In this document: positions 17,465-27,151 of the stretch, piece after piece
Layout: every line of letters begins with the position of its first letter
Position numbering within the stretch: the first letter of the stretch is position 1
Source of the DNA: an uncultured Flavobacteriaceae bacterium
Lineage (GTDB): Bacteria > Bacteroidota > Bacteroidia > Flavobacteriales > Flavobacteriaceae
NCBI GenBank assembly: GCA_938073895.1
Contig: CALJFB010000003.1
Coordinates: 1-64,000 of the forward strand
Length of the DNA: 64,000 nucleotides
Reading direction: 5' to 3'
Notes under the pieces: model-generated
What the model was told of the DNA's origin: nothing
The model's database searches: none
Seen by the model: the letters and a program-made list of their open reading frames with translations, nothing else
Translations under genes and position numbers: made by a program

Positions 17465-18441
17465 TTTAGGTCGCTTAAATTATTTTCTTTTTTAAAGGAC
17501 GCTAAATCTGCCCATTCTTTTATTTTTTTCCCTTCTAAAAACTTTGCTGCAGACACCAATTCTTCTTTTTGGTATATTAAGCAGTAGCCGTTTTTTTGGT
17601 TGTTTTTTAATTGACATTTATGGTTAATACGTTCCATGTCGTCGTAAAACAGCCACCAATTACTTTTTTTTCCATGGTTAAAATGACCTTCTTTTTGTTT
17701 GTTTCCATTTTTAGAAAAATAGTACCAATAGTCAGTTTCTAATCCGTTTTTAAAAGCTCCAAATTTACTTTTTTTTCCATTACCATAATAATATGTCCAG
17801 AAATTGATTTGCAAATTTTTGCTATAACGACCTTGATGTTTTATTTGTCCAGAATTATAAAAGGATTTCCAATAGCCAGTTTTTAAATTGTTTTTAAAAT
17901 TACCTTCAGATTTTAATTGCCCATTAGCATAATAGGTTTTCCAGAATCCTTTTCTTTTATTGTTTTTTATAAACCCTTCAGAAATTAACGTGTTATTAGT
18001 ATAATAGGTTTTTATGTAGCCGTTTTTTGTTCCATTTATAAATTGACTACTTTCTATAAGTTTACCGTTTTCATGATAGGTTTTCCAAAAACCAGTCTTC
18101 TTATTATCTAGAAATTCGCCACTTTCTGATATGTTTCCGTTATTATAATAATATTTCCAATAGCCGTTTTTAAGATTATTTTTATAAAAACCTTCTGAAG
18201 CAATGGTTTTATTTATATGAAATGTTTTCCAGTAACCCGATTTTAATCCTGTTTTAAAAACACCTTTTTCTTTAACAATGCTATCTAGATAATAAAAGAT
18301 CCAATGTTCTGATTTTTTAGTATTAATTAACCAACCATGAGATTTAATACTATTATTTTTAAACCTGTTTATTTGATACACTTTTTGCCCCAAACAAAAT
18401 GTTAGGTTTAATAAAAGTATAAAAGTGATTAGGTTTTTCAT
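17461..18441 (-). CDS. Secreted MORN-repeat (YwqK-like) protein
   Basis: 326 residues. Signal peptide at 1-19 (MKNLITFILLLNLTFCLG). The rest is a tandem array of about ten units of 22-24 residues with the core G-Y/F-W-K-x-Y-x-x-N-G-x-x-x-x-x-G-x-F-K-N, the MORN-like repeat seen in proteins often named YwqK antitoxin. That name is a database habit with no support here. The repeats predict a long beta-meander at the cell surface or in the periplasm. It is the first gene of the operon with two glycosyltransferases. Confidence 0.85.
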   Translation of the reverse strand: MKNLITFILLLNLTFCLGQKVYQINRFKNNSIKSHGWLINTKKSEHWIFYYLDSIVKEKGVFKTGLKSGYWKTFHINKTIASEGFYKNNLKNGYWKYYYNNGNISESGEFLDNKKTGFWKTYHENGKLIESSQFINGTKNGYIKTYYTNNTLISEGFIKNNKRKGFWKTYYANGQLKSEGNFKNNLKTGYWKSFYNSGQIKHQGRYSKNLQINFWTYYYGNGKKSKFGAFKNGLETDYWYYFSKNGNKQKEGHFNHGKKSNWWLFYDDMERINHKCQLKNNQKNGYCLIYQKEELVSAAKFLEGKKIKEWADLASFKKENNLSDLK

Positions 18442-18523
18442 TTTGTCTTCTTTTAGAAACGTAAAGTCTTAAAAGTTGCAGTTTTTAGTTTTGTTATTGA
18501 TGCCTTAAATCTTTATTTTCTAC

Positions 18524-20104
18524 TTATTTTTTGTTAAGTAAATCCATTAAATCAATATCGTTACCTAAAAGAATTTCTGTAGGATTAATACGTCCATCTT
18601 CTGGTCCATTTTCTAATTTTAAAACACCACGCGGACAAACAGCACTGCAAACACCACAACCAACACAACTAGATCTTACAATGTTTTCTCCTTTTTGTGC
18701 GTAAGCTCTAACGTCTATACCTTGCTCGCAATAAGTAGAGCAATTACCGCAAGAAATACATTGTCCGCCATTTGTTGTAATTCTAAATCGCGATTTAAAA
18801 CGTTGTACAAAACCTAAATAAGCTGCTAATGGACAACCAAAACGACACCAAACTCTATTTCCAAAAATAGGATAGAAGCCAGTTCCAATAACACCTGCAA
18901 AAATAGAGCCTATTAATAAGCTGTAAGTTGTTTGAATAGACGATACTTTTAGTCCTAAAACCGTTCCTGTTTCTGCAAAAAAGCTAAATAATGTTAAACC
19001 AGTCATTACCACAGCAAATACTAATACGCCATGAATTAAATAACGTTCTACTTTCCATGAAAACAACGATTTGCTAGAATGTTGTCTGTATGGATCTCCT
19101 AAAGTTTCGGCTAATCCACCGCAACCACAAACCCAAGAACAATACCATCTTTTCCCAAAGAAATACACCATTATTGGTACAATAACTAAGGTTAAAACAA
19201 TACCCCAAATTAAAATAAAAAGACCAATTCCGCCACTTGCTAATAAATCTTTTAAATTCCATTGAAAAAAGAAATCGTAATCCAAAGGAAATGCATTCTT
19301 AAAATCGTAATAAGGCATTTGTAAACGCACCATAATTTCTGGGATAATAAATGCAAATACAATTTGAAAGAATAAAACCGATGTGGTTCTAAAAACTTGA
19401 TACATATTATGCCTGTATTTAATATACATTCTAATGGCCATTACCGACATAATTACACAATACATAAAGCCATAAACAAACCAATGTCCTGCTGGATTTC
19501 CGCTTAAAAATTTACTAATTGGATCGACTAAAAAGGTCCAGTTAGTAGCGTATTCTGATCCAAAATAAAGTACAATGTAAAAAGAGACTAAAAAGAAAAA
19601 GACTAACCAACCAATCCAACCTCTATTAGTGGCAGATTCGTGATAAACACCATTGTTTTTTATCCCTTTTTTTCCTAATAAAATTACATTTGGTAAAATA
19701 AATAGTAAAGCACCAATAATACCTAACCCAAAAGTTAAAAACCACATTAGACCTTTATTATTTGGAATAAAACCTATGGCGGATTTTTTTCCAATTAACG
19801 CAGACATATCACTTGTTTTAGTATATATTTTTTTGCTCCATTCTTTATTTTTAATGTGATATTTGTTTGCGTTTGTAATGATTTCTGCAATTACTGGCGA
19901 CAAACTTTGCATGCCATTAAAGGTTTTGTTAAAAGTTTTGTCTTCTAAGTTTTTTATAAAAATAGCGCTTTTAATATTTTTTTCTGCAATTAGTTCTTTA
20001 AATATTGGTGCTTTTAATTGATAGTTTCCTAAAATTGGTAATGCCGAAAAAATAGCCAAACCAATAAAGAATATAATTAGACCTATTGTTTTTATTGTTT
20101 TCAT
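18524..20104 (-). CDS. Membrane 4Fe-4S protein of NapH/NosR/CcoG type
   Basis: 526 residues. N-terminal helix, a periplasmic domain of about 90 residues, then five or more membrane helices. Two cytoplasmic cysteine motifs typical of NapH/NosR follow (CSWVCGC near 310 and CRFGCP near 418), and then two ferredoxin-type 4Fe-4S motifs (CISCGNCSTYC and CVGCGVCSAVCP) at about 445-490. Proteins of this type move electrons across the inner membrane. The partner is probably the FAD oxidoreductase 71 nt upstream on the same strand. No nap or nos catalytic genes are nearby, so the acceptor is unknown. Confidence 0.8.
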   Translation of the reverse strand: MKTIKTIGLIIFFIGLAIFSALPILGNYQLKAPIFKELIAEKNIKSAIFIKNLEDKTFNKTFNGMQSLSPVIAEIITNANKYHIKNKEWSKKIYTKTSDMSALIGKKSAIGFIPNNKGLMWFLTFGLGIIGALLFILPNVILLGKKGIKNNGVYHESATNRGWIGWLVFFFLVSFYIVLYFGSEYATNWTFLVDPISKFLSGNPAGHWFVYGFMYCVIMSVMAIRMYIKYRHNMYQVFRTTSVLFFQIVFAFIIPEIMVRLQMPYYDFKNAFPLDYDFFFQWNLKDLLASGGIGLFILIWGIVLTLVIVPIMVYFFGKRWYCSWVCGCGGLAETLGDPYRQHSSKSLFSWKVERYLIHGVLVFAVVMTGLTLFSFFAETGTVLGLKVSSIQTTYSLLIGSIFAGVIGTGFYPIFGNRVWCRFGCPLAAYLGFVQRFKSRFRITTNGGQCISCGNCSTYCEQGIDVRAYAQKGENIVRSSCVGCGVCSAVCPRGVLKLENGPEDGRINPTEILLGNDIDLMDLLNKK

Positions 20105-20175
20105 TTATAATGCGTTTTACTTTCCAAGTAACAGAAATTTATAGGGTAATTTGTTTTAATTAAAAATGGCTGTAG

Positions 20176-21525
20176 TTATGCTTTCGAAAAAATACGTTTC
20201 CAGCTTTTTTTTACTGGTAAAATAGCTGTTTCAAATTCCAAATTGTAGGCTTTAAGAATTTCGTTTTCGTAGTGTTTGTAAAATTCTGGATCAAAATTGG
20301 CATCTTTTAAATAGGTCATTATATAGTCCATATTTCTTTTTTCGGTAAGCCATTTATTAAATATTTCATGGCGCATTCTAATTCCAAAGGTGTTTATTCC
20401 TAAAAATAATTTACTGTTTTTATTGTAAGCAATCGTAATACAAATGTTTTCTGAAGAATGTCTCCAATGGAAATGATGCTCGTCTTCGTTTTTATGTCGT
20501 TCACTAAAAACCCAACCATAAGTTTGGTATTCTATGTCCAAAAACTTGGCAGAGTTAAACCAATGTCCTGGTTTGTATTCAGTTTTATTTCCGCAAATAG
20601 TTTGAGCTAAAGTTTCGCCCATCATTCTACCTGTATACCAAACCGCTTCAATAGCTCTGCGGTTTCCAATAGGTTTGTGTTGTTCTGCACAATCGCCAAT
20701 TGCATAAACATCTGGTATGTTAGTTTCTAAAAAGCGATTTACTTTTACGCCACGACCAATTTCAATGTTAGAAGGTTTTAAAAAATCTATATTTGGCTTA
20801 ACTCCAGCAGTTAAACCAACCACATTACACAGAATTTCTTCGCCTGTTTCTTCTATAATTACAGATTTTACGTTTCCGTTTTTGTCCGATACAATTTCTT
20901 TTAGATTGGTAGATAAGCGCAAATCTATATGATGATCTAAAATGTGTTCGTTAATTAAAGTACTTTCGCCTTTAGGCAAAACGCCATTCCAAAAACTTGC
21001 TTCTCTAACTAAAAAAGTAACAGGAATTTTTCTACTTCTTAGCATTTCGGCTAATTCAATACCAATTAATCCGCCACCAACAATTACAGCACGTTTACAT
21101 GTTTTGTTATCTGGTGCTAATTCTTCTAATTTTTCTAAATCTTGCTTGTGGTACATTCCAATGGCACCATTTAAATCTTGTCCTGGCCAACCAAATTTGT
21201 TAGGTTTACTTCCGGTTGCAATAATTAATTTATCGTAACTAAAATGTTCTCCAGATAAGAATTCTAAAGTTTTAGTGTCTGTATTTATATGATTTACAAA
21301 ACCTTTTTTTAGTTCTAATCTATTCTTTTTCCAAAAGAAAGATTCGTAAGGTTGTGTGTGTTCAAATTTCATATGTCCCATATACACATACATTAAAGCT
21401 GTGCGAGAAAAGAAATAATCTGTCTCAGTAGAAATTATGGTAATTTTTTTATCGGAGTTTTTTCTAATATGTCTGGCAGCAGTAATTCCTGCTATTCCAT
21501 TTCCAATAATTACAATATGCTCCAT
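20176..21525 (-). CDS. FAD/NAD(P)-dependent pyridine-nucleotide oxidoreductase
   Basis: 449 residues. The first dinucleotide-binding motif GNGIAGITAA (8-17) is for FAD, the second GGGLIGIELAE near 150 is for NAD(P)H, and the late FAD motif VYAIGDCAE is near 283. It resembles rubredoxin or nitrite reductase-type NADH oxidoreductases and has no redox-active cysteine pair. An extra C-terminal domain of about 130 residues follows. It is the first gene of a probable two-gene unit with the NapH-like protein, suggesting NADH-driven electron supply to the membrane. Confidence 0.85.
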   Translation of the reverse strand: MEHIVIIGNGIAGITAARHIRKNSDKKITIISTETDYFFSRTALMYVYMGHMKFEHTQPYESFFWKKNRLELKKGFVNHINTDTKTLEFLSGEHFSYDKLIIATGSKPNKFGWPGQDLNGAIGMYHKQDLEKLEELAPDNKTCKRAVIVGGGLIGIELAEMLRSRKIPVTFLVREASFWNGVLPKGESTLINEHILDHHIDLRLSTNLKEIVSDKNGNVKSVIIEETGEEILCNVVGLTAGVKPNIDFLKPSNIEIGRGVKVNRFLETNIPDVYAIGDCAEQHKPIGNRRAIEAVWYTGRMMGETLAQTICGNKTEYKPGHWFNSAKFLDIEYQTYGWVFSERHKNEDEHHFHWRHSSENICITIAYNKNSKLFLGINTFGIRMRHEIFNKWLTEKRNMDYIMTYLKDANFDPEFYKHYENEILKAYNLEFETAILPVKKSWKRIFSKA

Positions 21526-21932
21526 AAAGATAAAGGTTGGTTTTGTTAGTTTGTAACCAATTTACAGCCTTTTGGTCGAAGTGTTTTATAATTCCTTAAT
21601 AAAAAAATGAAAATTTTATTTTAAGTGAAGAATTTTAGGTGCTTTTTTCTAGCTTTAGGTTTCTTTTTTATGCTGTTTTATATTTTAAAAATGCAGATTT
21701 TTATAAACCTGTTTTAAGTAGAATGTCTAATTTTTATTTTGAAAGTGTTTTAGTAGATGCCTTTTTTTTAATTGATTAACTTGTCTAAGTTCTTAATTAT
21801 TTGAACTTCCAGGTACTATGTAAAGTAGCAAGGTTTTAATCATTTTTTAAAAACAGTTAAAACAGATGTAAGTTTTTCTTAAAGATCCGACTTAAGTTTT
21901 GTTAAAACGTTTAATTAGAAATAATAAGTATT
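21526..21932. other. Divergent intergenic region
   Basis: 407 nt between the minus-strand FAD oxidoreductase and the plus-strand DUF547 gene. AT-rich. I see no gene, no convincing hairpin and only near-matches to the Bacteroidota -7 element, so it presumably holds two promoters that I cannot place exactly. Confidence 0.5.
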
Positions 21933-22634
21933 ATGAAACATCTTTTAATTATTGTAATAATAAGCTTGTTTAGTGCGACTGTTTCTGCACAAAACTTAGA
22001 AGCTTTTTTTAAGTCATCGGATATGTTTTTTAGTACTTATGTAAAAAATGGTTTGGTAGATTATAAAAATATTAACGCAACAGATTTAGAAGATATTCTA
22101 GCTAATGCATCAAAAATAAGCTTAAGTAAATCTAATGCTAAAAACTACCAAGCTTTTTGGATTAACGCTTATAATTTAGCAGTTATAAAAGGTTTGTTAG
22201 ATAACATGCCAATAAAATCGCCTTTGGACAAAGTTGGTTTTTTTGATAAAACAACTTATAGTTTAGCCGGAAAACAAATCACTTTAAATTCTATTGAAAA
22301 CAAAATGTTAAGAGCAAATTTTAAAGATGCACGGTTCCATTTTGTATTAGTTTGTGGCGCTTTGGGTTGTCCGCCATTAATTAGTCAAGCTTATTTGCCA
22401 AAGACATTAGATGCACAATTAACAGCGCAAACAAAAAAAGCAATTAATGGTTCTTTTTTAAAGGTGAAGAAAAATAAAATTGCAGCATCTGAAATTATGA
22501 AATGGTATAATGAAGATTTCACCATGAATGGCACTTCCGAAATTGATTTTATAAATACGTATAGAACAGAAAAAGTATCAGAAAAAGCAAAGATTTCATA
22601 TTTTCCATATAATTGGACAATTAACAAACAATAA
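21933..22634 (+). CDS. Secreted DUF547 protein
   Basis: 233 residues with a signal peptide (cleavage near SAQ, residue 20). The remainder matches DUF547: AFWINAYNLAVIKGL near 72-86, the FHFVLVCGALGCPPL block near 134-148, and a C-terminal KWYNEDF segment. Conserved Cys and His residues in this family suggest a hydrolase or transglutaminase-like fold, but no activity is established. A second DUF547 protein is encoded at 29707-30558. The outer-membrane protein gene follows after 105 nt. Confidence 0.85.
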   Translation: MKHLLIIVIISLFSATVSAQNLEAFFKSSDMFFSTYVKNGLVDYKNINATDLEDILANASKISLSKSNAKNYQAFWINAYNLAVIKGLLDNMPIKSPLDKVGFFDKTTYSLAGKQITLNSIENKMLRANFKDARFHFVLVCGALGCPPLISQAYLPKTLDAQLTAQTKKAINGSFLKVKKNKIAASEIMKWYNEDFTMNGTSEIDFINTYRTEKVSEKAKISYFPYNWTINKQ

Positions 22635-22739
22635 TTTTAATTAAAAGCTATCTATTAGAACTTGTTAATTATTAGATGGTATTATTATAGCTGTTTACTA
22701 AATATTTAAGTAAAACAAAACAAATAAATAATTACAATA

Positions 22740-23660
22740 ATGAAAAAAATAATAATTGCAATTGCATTACTAGTTGGTTTTATTGGTTTTGCACAAGAAT
22801 TAGAAGAACAGGAAGTTGCTAAAAGTAATATTCAGGAATTTACACCAAGTAAATTACTACGCAAAGGACAATGGGATATTAAGTTTTTTAATAGTCTTTA
22901 TACGCAAACTAAACAGACAGGTGAAAGAAGTAATCCACAAGATATAGAAAGACAGAATTTTTTTACTAATACTACCGAAATTTATACTGGAATTTCTAAT
23001 AATTCGCGAGTAAATGTGGGGTTAATATTGCAAGTTCGTGCTAATAATTTTGCAGGTCAAAATCCTTTTAGTGTTTTTAATTTTAAGAATAATAACACAG
23101 ATTCTAGAAGCGGTTTAACTACAATTGCGCCATCTATTAGAGTGCAGCCTTTTGCAAGTTTTTCTAATTTTTCTTTTACCAGTTCTGTCTATTTGCCAAT
23201 TTTTAAAGACCAACCAGGTGCACAATATTTAGATAAACGCAGTGTGTTTTGGGAAACTAAGTTTTTCTATGATAAAACATTTGCAGACAATAAATGGCAA
23301 ATTTTTACCGAAGCAGATTTTGGATTTAATTTTGGACAAACTTCTAAAGAAGCTACAGAAAATGGCGACAATGTAAATATTTCCGAACGTTTTGCTAATA
23401 ACAGTATGTTTTTACCTGTAAGTGCTTTTTTAAGTTATTTTCCGACTAATAAATCTACTATTTTTGTAAATGCACAACAAGCTTTCTTAATAGATTTAGG
23501 GAACAATTTTGAACAAAACTACACACAATTAGGTTTTGGTGGGAAATATCAAATAACAGATGTTTTAAACCTAGAAGCTTCTTACGGTAAAATAGTAAGA
23601 GGTGTTAATTTTCAGGGTTTAGGAAACACATATAGTTTAGGAATTAGAGCTTTATTCTAA
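22740..23660 (+). CDS. Outer-membrane beta-barrel protein, unknown
   Basis: 306 residues with a signal peptide ending near FAQ (residue 19). The body has regular alternating beta-strands and ends in a strand with a C-terminal phenylalanine (GIRALF), as for barrel insertion. The segment LRKGQWDIKFFNSLYTQT resembles transporter-like barrels of Bacteroidota that lack a named family. No periplasmic domain. It follows the DUF547 gene on the same strand and may be cotranscribed. Confidence 0.7.
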   Translation: MKKIIIAIALLVGFIGFAQELEEQEVAKSNIQEFTPSKLLRKGQWDIKFFNSLYTQTKQTGERSNPQDIERQNFFTNTTEIYTGISNNSRVNVGLILQVRANNFAGQNPFSVFNFKNNNTDSRSGLTTIAPSIRVQPFASFSNFSFTSSVYLPIFKDQPGAQYLDKRSVFWETKFFYDKTFADNKWQIFTEADFGFNFGQTSKEATENGDNVNISERFANNSMFLPVSAFLSYFPTNKSTIFVNAQQAFLIDLGNNFEQNYTQLGFGGKYQITDVLNLEASYGKIVRGVNFQGLGNTYSLGIRALF

Positions 23661-23945
23661 GTTGCTAATTTTACGACTAGTATTAGTTATACAAAAATTA
23701 GCATTGGTTAAGTTAAATACCTAGTTTCTTGTTACAATTAAATTATAAATAGTACACAAAATAAGCGTTTTAAAATTCTCTTTACTATCTGTTAAATCTT
23801 TTAGGTGCTATTTTGTTTTTAGAGCAAAACATTACTTTAAATAGCGGTTAGATGTAAATTAATTTAAAGCCAAACAGATTAAAAAAAGCGGTATAAATAT
23901 TTAATCTATTTTAGATTGAATATATTTAGTGTTTAATAGCATTAT

Positions 23946-24947
23946 ATGAAATTATTTAAAGTCCTACTATTTGTTGTTCTATTCCAGTCTTGCACAAGTC
24001 AGGTTAAAAAAATTAATGGCGTTAGTTTTGTAGCTGCATCAGATTCTATCTCAAGCAAACATGTAAAACCAGTAAAGGCAATAAATTCCAATTATGCCTC
24101 TTTAATGCCATTTGCTTTACTAAAAGCAGTAGATTCTTCTAATATTTACTACAGTGCAAAACGCCAATGGTTTGGCGAAACTGAAGAAGGTTTACAACAA
24201 TATGCAAAATGGCTTAGAAAAAGTAATATTAAGCTAATGGTTAAACCTCAAATTTGGGTTTGGAACGGCGAATTTACTGGAACTATAAAAATGACTAACG
24301 AAGCAGATTGGAAGAACTTAGAAAAAACCTATTCTGCTTTTATTCTTGATTTTGCAGCAATTTCTCAACGTTTAAATGCCGAAATATTTTGTATTGGAAC
24401 AGAATTAGAGCAGTTTGTAAAACACAGGCCAGACTACTGGAAACAGTTAATTTTAGATATTAAAAAAGTCTATAAAGGCAAATTAACTTATGCTGCAAAT
24501 TGGGACGAATACAAAAGAACACCTTTTTGGAGTGACTTAGATTTTATAGGAATAGATGCTTATTTTCCGTTGTCCGATCTTAAAACACCAACTTTTGAAG
24601 CCGCTATGAAAGGTTGGGAAAAGCACAAACCAGTTATTAAAAGTTATGCAGATAAATTTAGCAAACCTATTCTGTTTACAGAATTTGGTTATAGAAGTGT
24701 AGATTATACAGCAGCTAAACCATGGGAAACAAGTAGAGTCCTGAAATCTGTAAATTTTGTTGGGCAAACTAATACTACAAAAGCATTATTTGAAACCTTT
24801 TGGCACGAACCTTGGTTTTCTGGTGGATTTGTTTGGAAATGGTTTCATAATTACGAAGCGTCTGGCGGCATAGATAATAATAGATTTACACCTCAAAACA
24901 AACCTGTTGAAGCTGTTTTTAAAGCCTATTATTCTAATGAATATTAA
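23946..24947 (+). CDS. Lipoprotein glycoside hydrolase, GH113-like
   Basis: 333 residues. Lipoprotein signal with lipobox FQSC (Cys about residue 16). A TIM-barrel domain carries the likely acid/base in FCIGTELEQF (near 155) and the likely nucleophile in FTEFGYRS (near 240), the pattern of GH113-type enzymes, which include beta-mannanases. The substrate is not determined by sequence. Its last 11 nt overlap the start of a BamA/TamA-like barrel gene, an unusual coupling. Confidence 0.8.
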   Translation: MKLFKVLLFVVLFQSCTSQVKKINGVSFVAASDSISSKHVKPVKAINSNYASLMPFALLKAVDSSNIYYSAKRQWFGETEEGLQQYAKWLRKSNIKLMVKPQIWVWNGEFTGTIKMTNEADWKNLEKTYSAFILDFAAISQRLNAEIFCIGTELEQFVKHRPDYWKQLILDIKKVYKGKLTYAANWDEYKRTPFWSDLDFIGIDAYFPLSDLKTPTFEAAMKGWEKHKPVIKSYADKFSKPILFTEFGYRSVDYTAAKPWETSRVLKSVNFVGQTNTTKALFETFWHEPWFSGGFVWKWFHNYEASGGIDNNRFTPQNKPVEAVFKAYYSNEY

Positions 24948-26202
24948 ATATATATTTTCCTTCTTTTTTTTAATTTCTGCAATGTGCTTTTCTCAAGAGA
25001 ATTTAGTATTTTCATTAGAAGTACAAGGAAATAAAAAGTTAAAAACAGCTTTTGTAAAGAAAATAGCAAGAGTTAAAGCCAATCATGTTTTAGATTCAAC
25101 AATTATAGAAAACGACATAAAGCGCATAAAACGCTTACCTGGAGTTTCTCACGCGTATTACCAAGTATTTAAGTCTCACGAGAATTTCTATAAAGTATTT
25201 TATAATATCGAAGAAAATTTCACCATAATTCCATCTGTAAATGTCTACACGTCTAATAATAATGAGTTTGCTTATAGATTAGGTTTGTATGAGTTTAATT
25301 TATTGGGTAGAAATATAACTTTTGGCGGTTTTTATCAAAAAGATGTGTATAGCAGTTATGCTATAAACTTTAGGGCACCATATTTGTTTTCTCGTAAATT
25401 AGGTTTAGCGCTTAATTTTCAGGATTTAACCACGCAAGAACCTATATTTTTTAATAATACTACTGCAGATTATAGATACCAAAATAGATCTAAAGAAATT
25501 TTAGGCTTGTACGAGTTTAATTTTAAACACAGAATGGAACTTGGTTTTAGTTTGTTTACAGAAGATTATAAGTATAAATCAGGTGCTACTAATGCGTCTA
25601 TTCCGCAATCATTAATACTAGACAAGCATTTAATTAAAGCTATTTACGAGCACAATAATTTAGATTACAATTACCAATATGTTTCTGGTTTTAGAAGTGT
25701 TTTTAATGGCCAATATGTTGGTGTAAACGGAACATCTAAATTACCCGAATTTGTAATTGCTTGGAACGATTTTATATATTTTAAGCAAATAGCTACAAAA
25801 GGAAATTGGGCTAATAGATTGCGTGTAGGCTTTTCTAGTAATATAAATTCGCCGTTTTCTCCATTTGCAGTAGATAATAACTTAAATATTAGAGGCGCAG
25901 GAAATACCATAGATCGAGGAACCGGAGCTATTGTTTTAAATTCGGAATACAGACATACACTTTTAGAAAAAGGTTGGTTTGTTTTACAAGGAAATGCTTT
26001 TGTAGATGCTGGATCTTGGCGAAATCCAGGTGGTAAATTAGCCGATTTTACTAAAGCGAGTAATATTAGAATTAATCCAGGTTTAGGCTTACGTTTTATG
26101 CACAAAAGTATTTTTAATGCTATTTTTAGAATAGATTATGGTATTGGTATTACTAAAAATGATGCTAAAGGTTTTGTCTTTGGAATTGGACAGTATTTTT
26201 AA
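24937..26202 (+). CDS. BamA/TamA-like outer-membrane protein with one POTRA-like domain
   Basis: 421 residues from the ATG at 24937; the frame also has a TTG at 24907, but that would precede the signal peptide. Signal peptide ends near CFSQ. Residues about 24-95 look like a single POTRA domain (VQGNKKLKTAFVKKI, later IKRIKRLPGVSHAYY). The rest is a 16-strand-like barrel with the Omp85 motif IRGAGNT and a final strand ending GIGQYF. BamA itself is much longer (five POTRAs), so this is a paralogue. It overlaps the GH113-like gene by 11 nt. Confidence 0.8.
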   Translation: MNIKYIFSFFFLISAMCFSQENLVFSLEVQGNKKLKTAFVKKIARVKANHVLDSTIIENDIKRIKRLPGVSHAYYQVFKSHENFYKVFYNIEENFTIIPSVNVYTSNNNEFAYRLGLYEFNLLGRNITFGGFYQKDVYSSYAINFRAPYLFSRKLGLALNFQDLTTQEPIFFNNTTADYRYQNRSKEILGLYEFNFKHRMELGFSLFTEDYKYKSGATNASIPQSLILDKHLIKAIYEHNNLDYNYQYVSGFRSVFNGQYVGVNGTSKLPEFVIAWNDFIYFKQIATKGNWANRLRVGFSSNINSPFSPFAVDNNLNIRGAGNTIDRGTGAIVLNSEYRHTLLEKGWFVLQGNAFVDAGSWRNPGGKLADFTKASNIRINPGLGLRFMHKSIFNAIFRIDYGIGITKNDAKGFVFGIGQYF

Positions 26203-26359
26203 CTAAGGTTGTTTATTGCCATAAACTCTTTTCAATAATAAAAGTTTGTATTACTATACTCTTAAATTTATTATTACCAACAGTTTATAGCTTTTTAGGT
26301 GTAATTATTAAATGCTAAAAAAAGATTATTTCTAGGTTTTTAATTCTGTTAGTTTATTC

Positions 26360-27082
26360 TTATTTATTTCTAACAAACACCAACTTGTTTTTTCCTTTTG
26401 GGCTTTGTCTTTTATCTAATTCAAAGGTGTTAATAGATTTTATTAAAGGCGTTAATTTCTCGAAACCGTAATTTCTTGAATCAAAATTTGGTTGCTTTTT
26501 TTGTAGTAAACTACCAACATCTCCAAGAAAAGCCCAACCATCATCGTCCGATAAATCTGAAATTGTAGTAGCAATAAGTTTAATTACTTTAGGTGTAATT
26601 TTATCTATACTATCTTTGGCTTTGTCTTTTGGGTTAGCACTTTCCTTCTTTTCGTTTTCTTTTCTAATTATTTCTATATAAATAAACTTATCGCAAGCCA
26701 CAATAAAAGGATTTGGTGTTTTTCGTTCTCCAATTCCAATAACTTGCTTTCCAGCTTCTCTAAGTCTGGTAGCTAAACGGGTAAAATCGCTATCGCTGGA
26801 TACAATACAAAATCCGTTTACTTTTTCGGAGTAAAGAATATCCATTGCATCAATAATCATTGCAGAATCTGTGGCGTTTTTACCTTTGGTATAAGCGTAT
26901 TGTTGTATTGGCGTAATAGCGTTTTCTAATAGTAAGGTTTTCCATTTTGATAAATGCGGACTTGTCCAATCGCCATAAATTCTTTTAATGGTAGGATTTC
27001 CATATTTGGCAATTTCCTCCATCATTTCTTTTATGTGCGCAGATGGAATATTATCTCCATCTATAAGTACTGCTATATTCAT
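26360..27082 (-). CDS. NYN-domain nuclease-like protein with OST-HTH/LOTUS domain
   Basis: 240 residues. The NYN (PIN-like, DUF88/LabA) domain spans about 1-145, with acidic residues in VLIDGDNIP, ATDSAMIIDAM and VSSDSDF expected to hold a metal ion. Residues about 160-235 look like an OST-HTH/LOTUS domain, a winged-helix fold linked to RNA binding. The combination predicts an RNA-acting nuclease, with unknown target. Monocistronic appearance, normal length. Confidence 0.88.
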   Translation of the reverse strand: MNIAVLIDGDNIPSAHIKEMMEEIAKYGNPTIKRIYGDWTSPHLSKWKTLLLENAITPIQQYAYTKGKNATDSAMIIDAMDILYSEKVNGFCIVSSDSDFTRLATRLREAGKQVIGIGERKTPNPFIVACDKFIYIEIIRKENEKKESANPKDKAKDSIDKITPKVIKLIATTISDLSDDDGWAFLGDVGSLLQKKQPNFDSRNYGFEKLTPLIKSINTFELDKRQSPKGKNKLVFVRNK

Positions 27083-27151
27083 AATAGGTGTTGGTTTATA
27101 TTTGTTTCTAATTTATAACTATTTTAAGAATACGACATTGTGTTACTTAAT

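Noticed and set aside
17461-18441. Toxin-antitoxin antitoxin (YwqK)
   Set aside because: The name comes from automated annotation of MORN repeats. There is a signal peptide and no toxin gene beside it.
17461-18441. CRISPR-like periodicity
   Set aside because: The regular spacing comes from coding MORN repeats, with no identical direct repeats or spacers.
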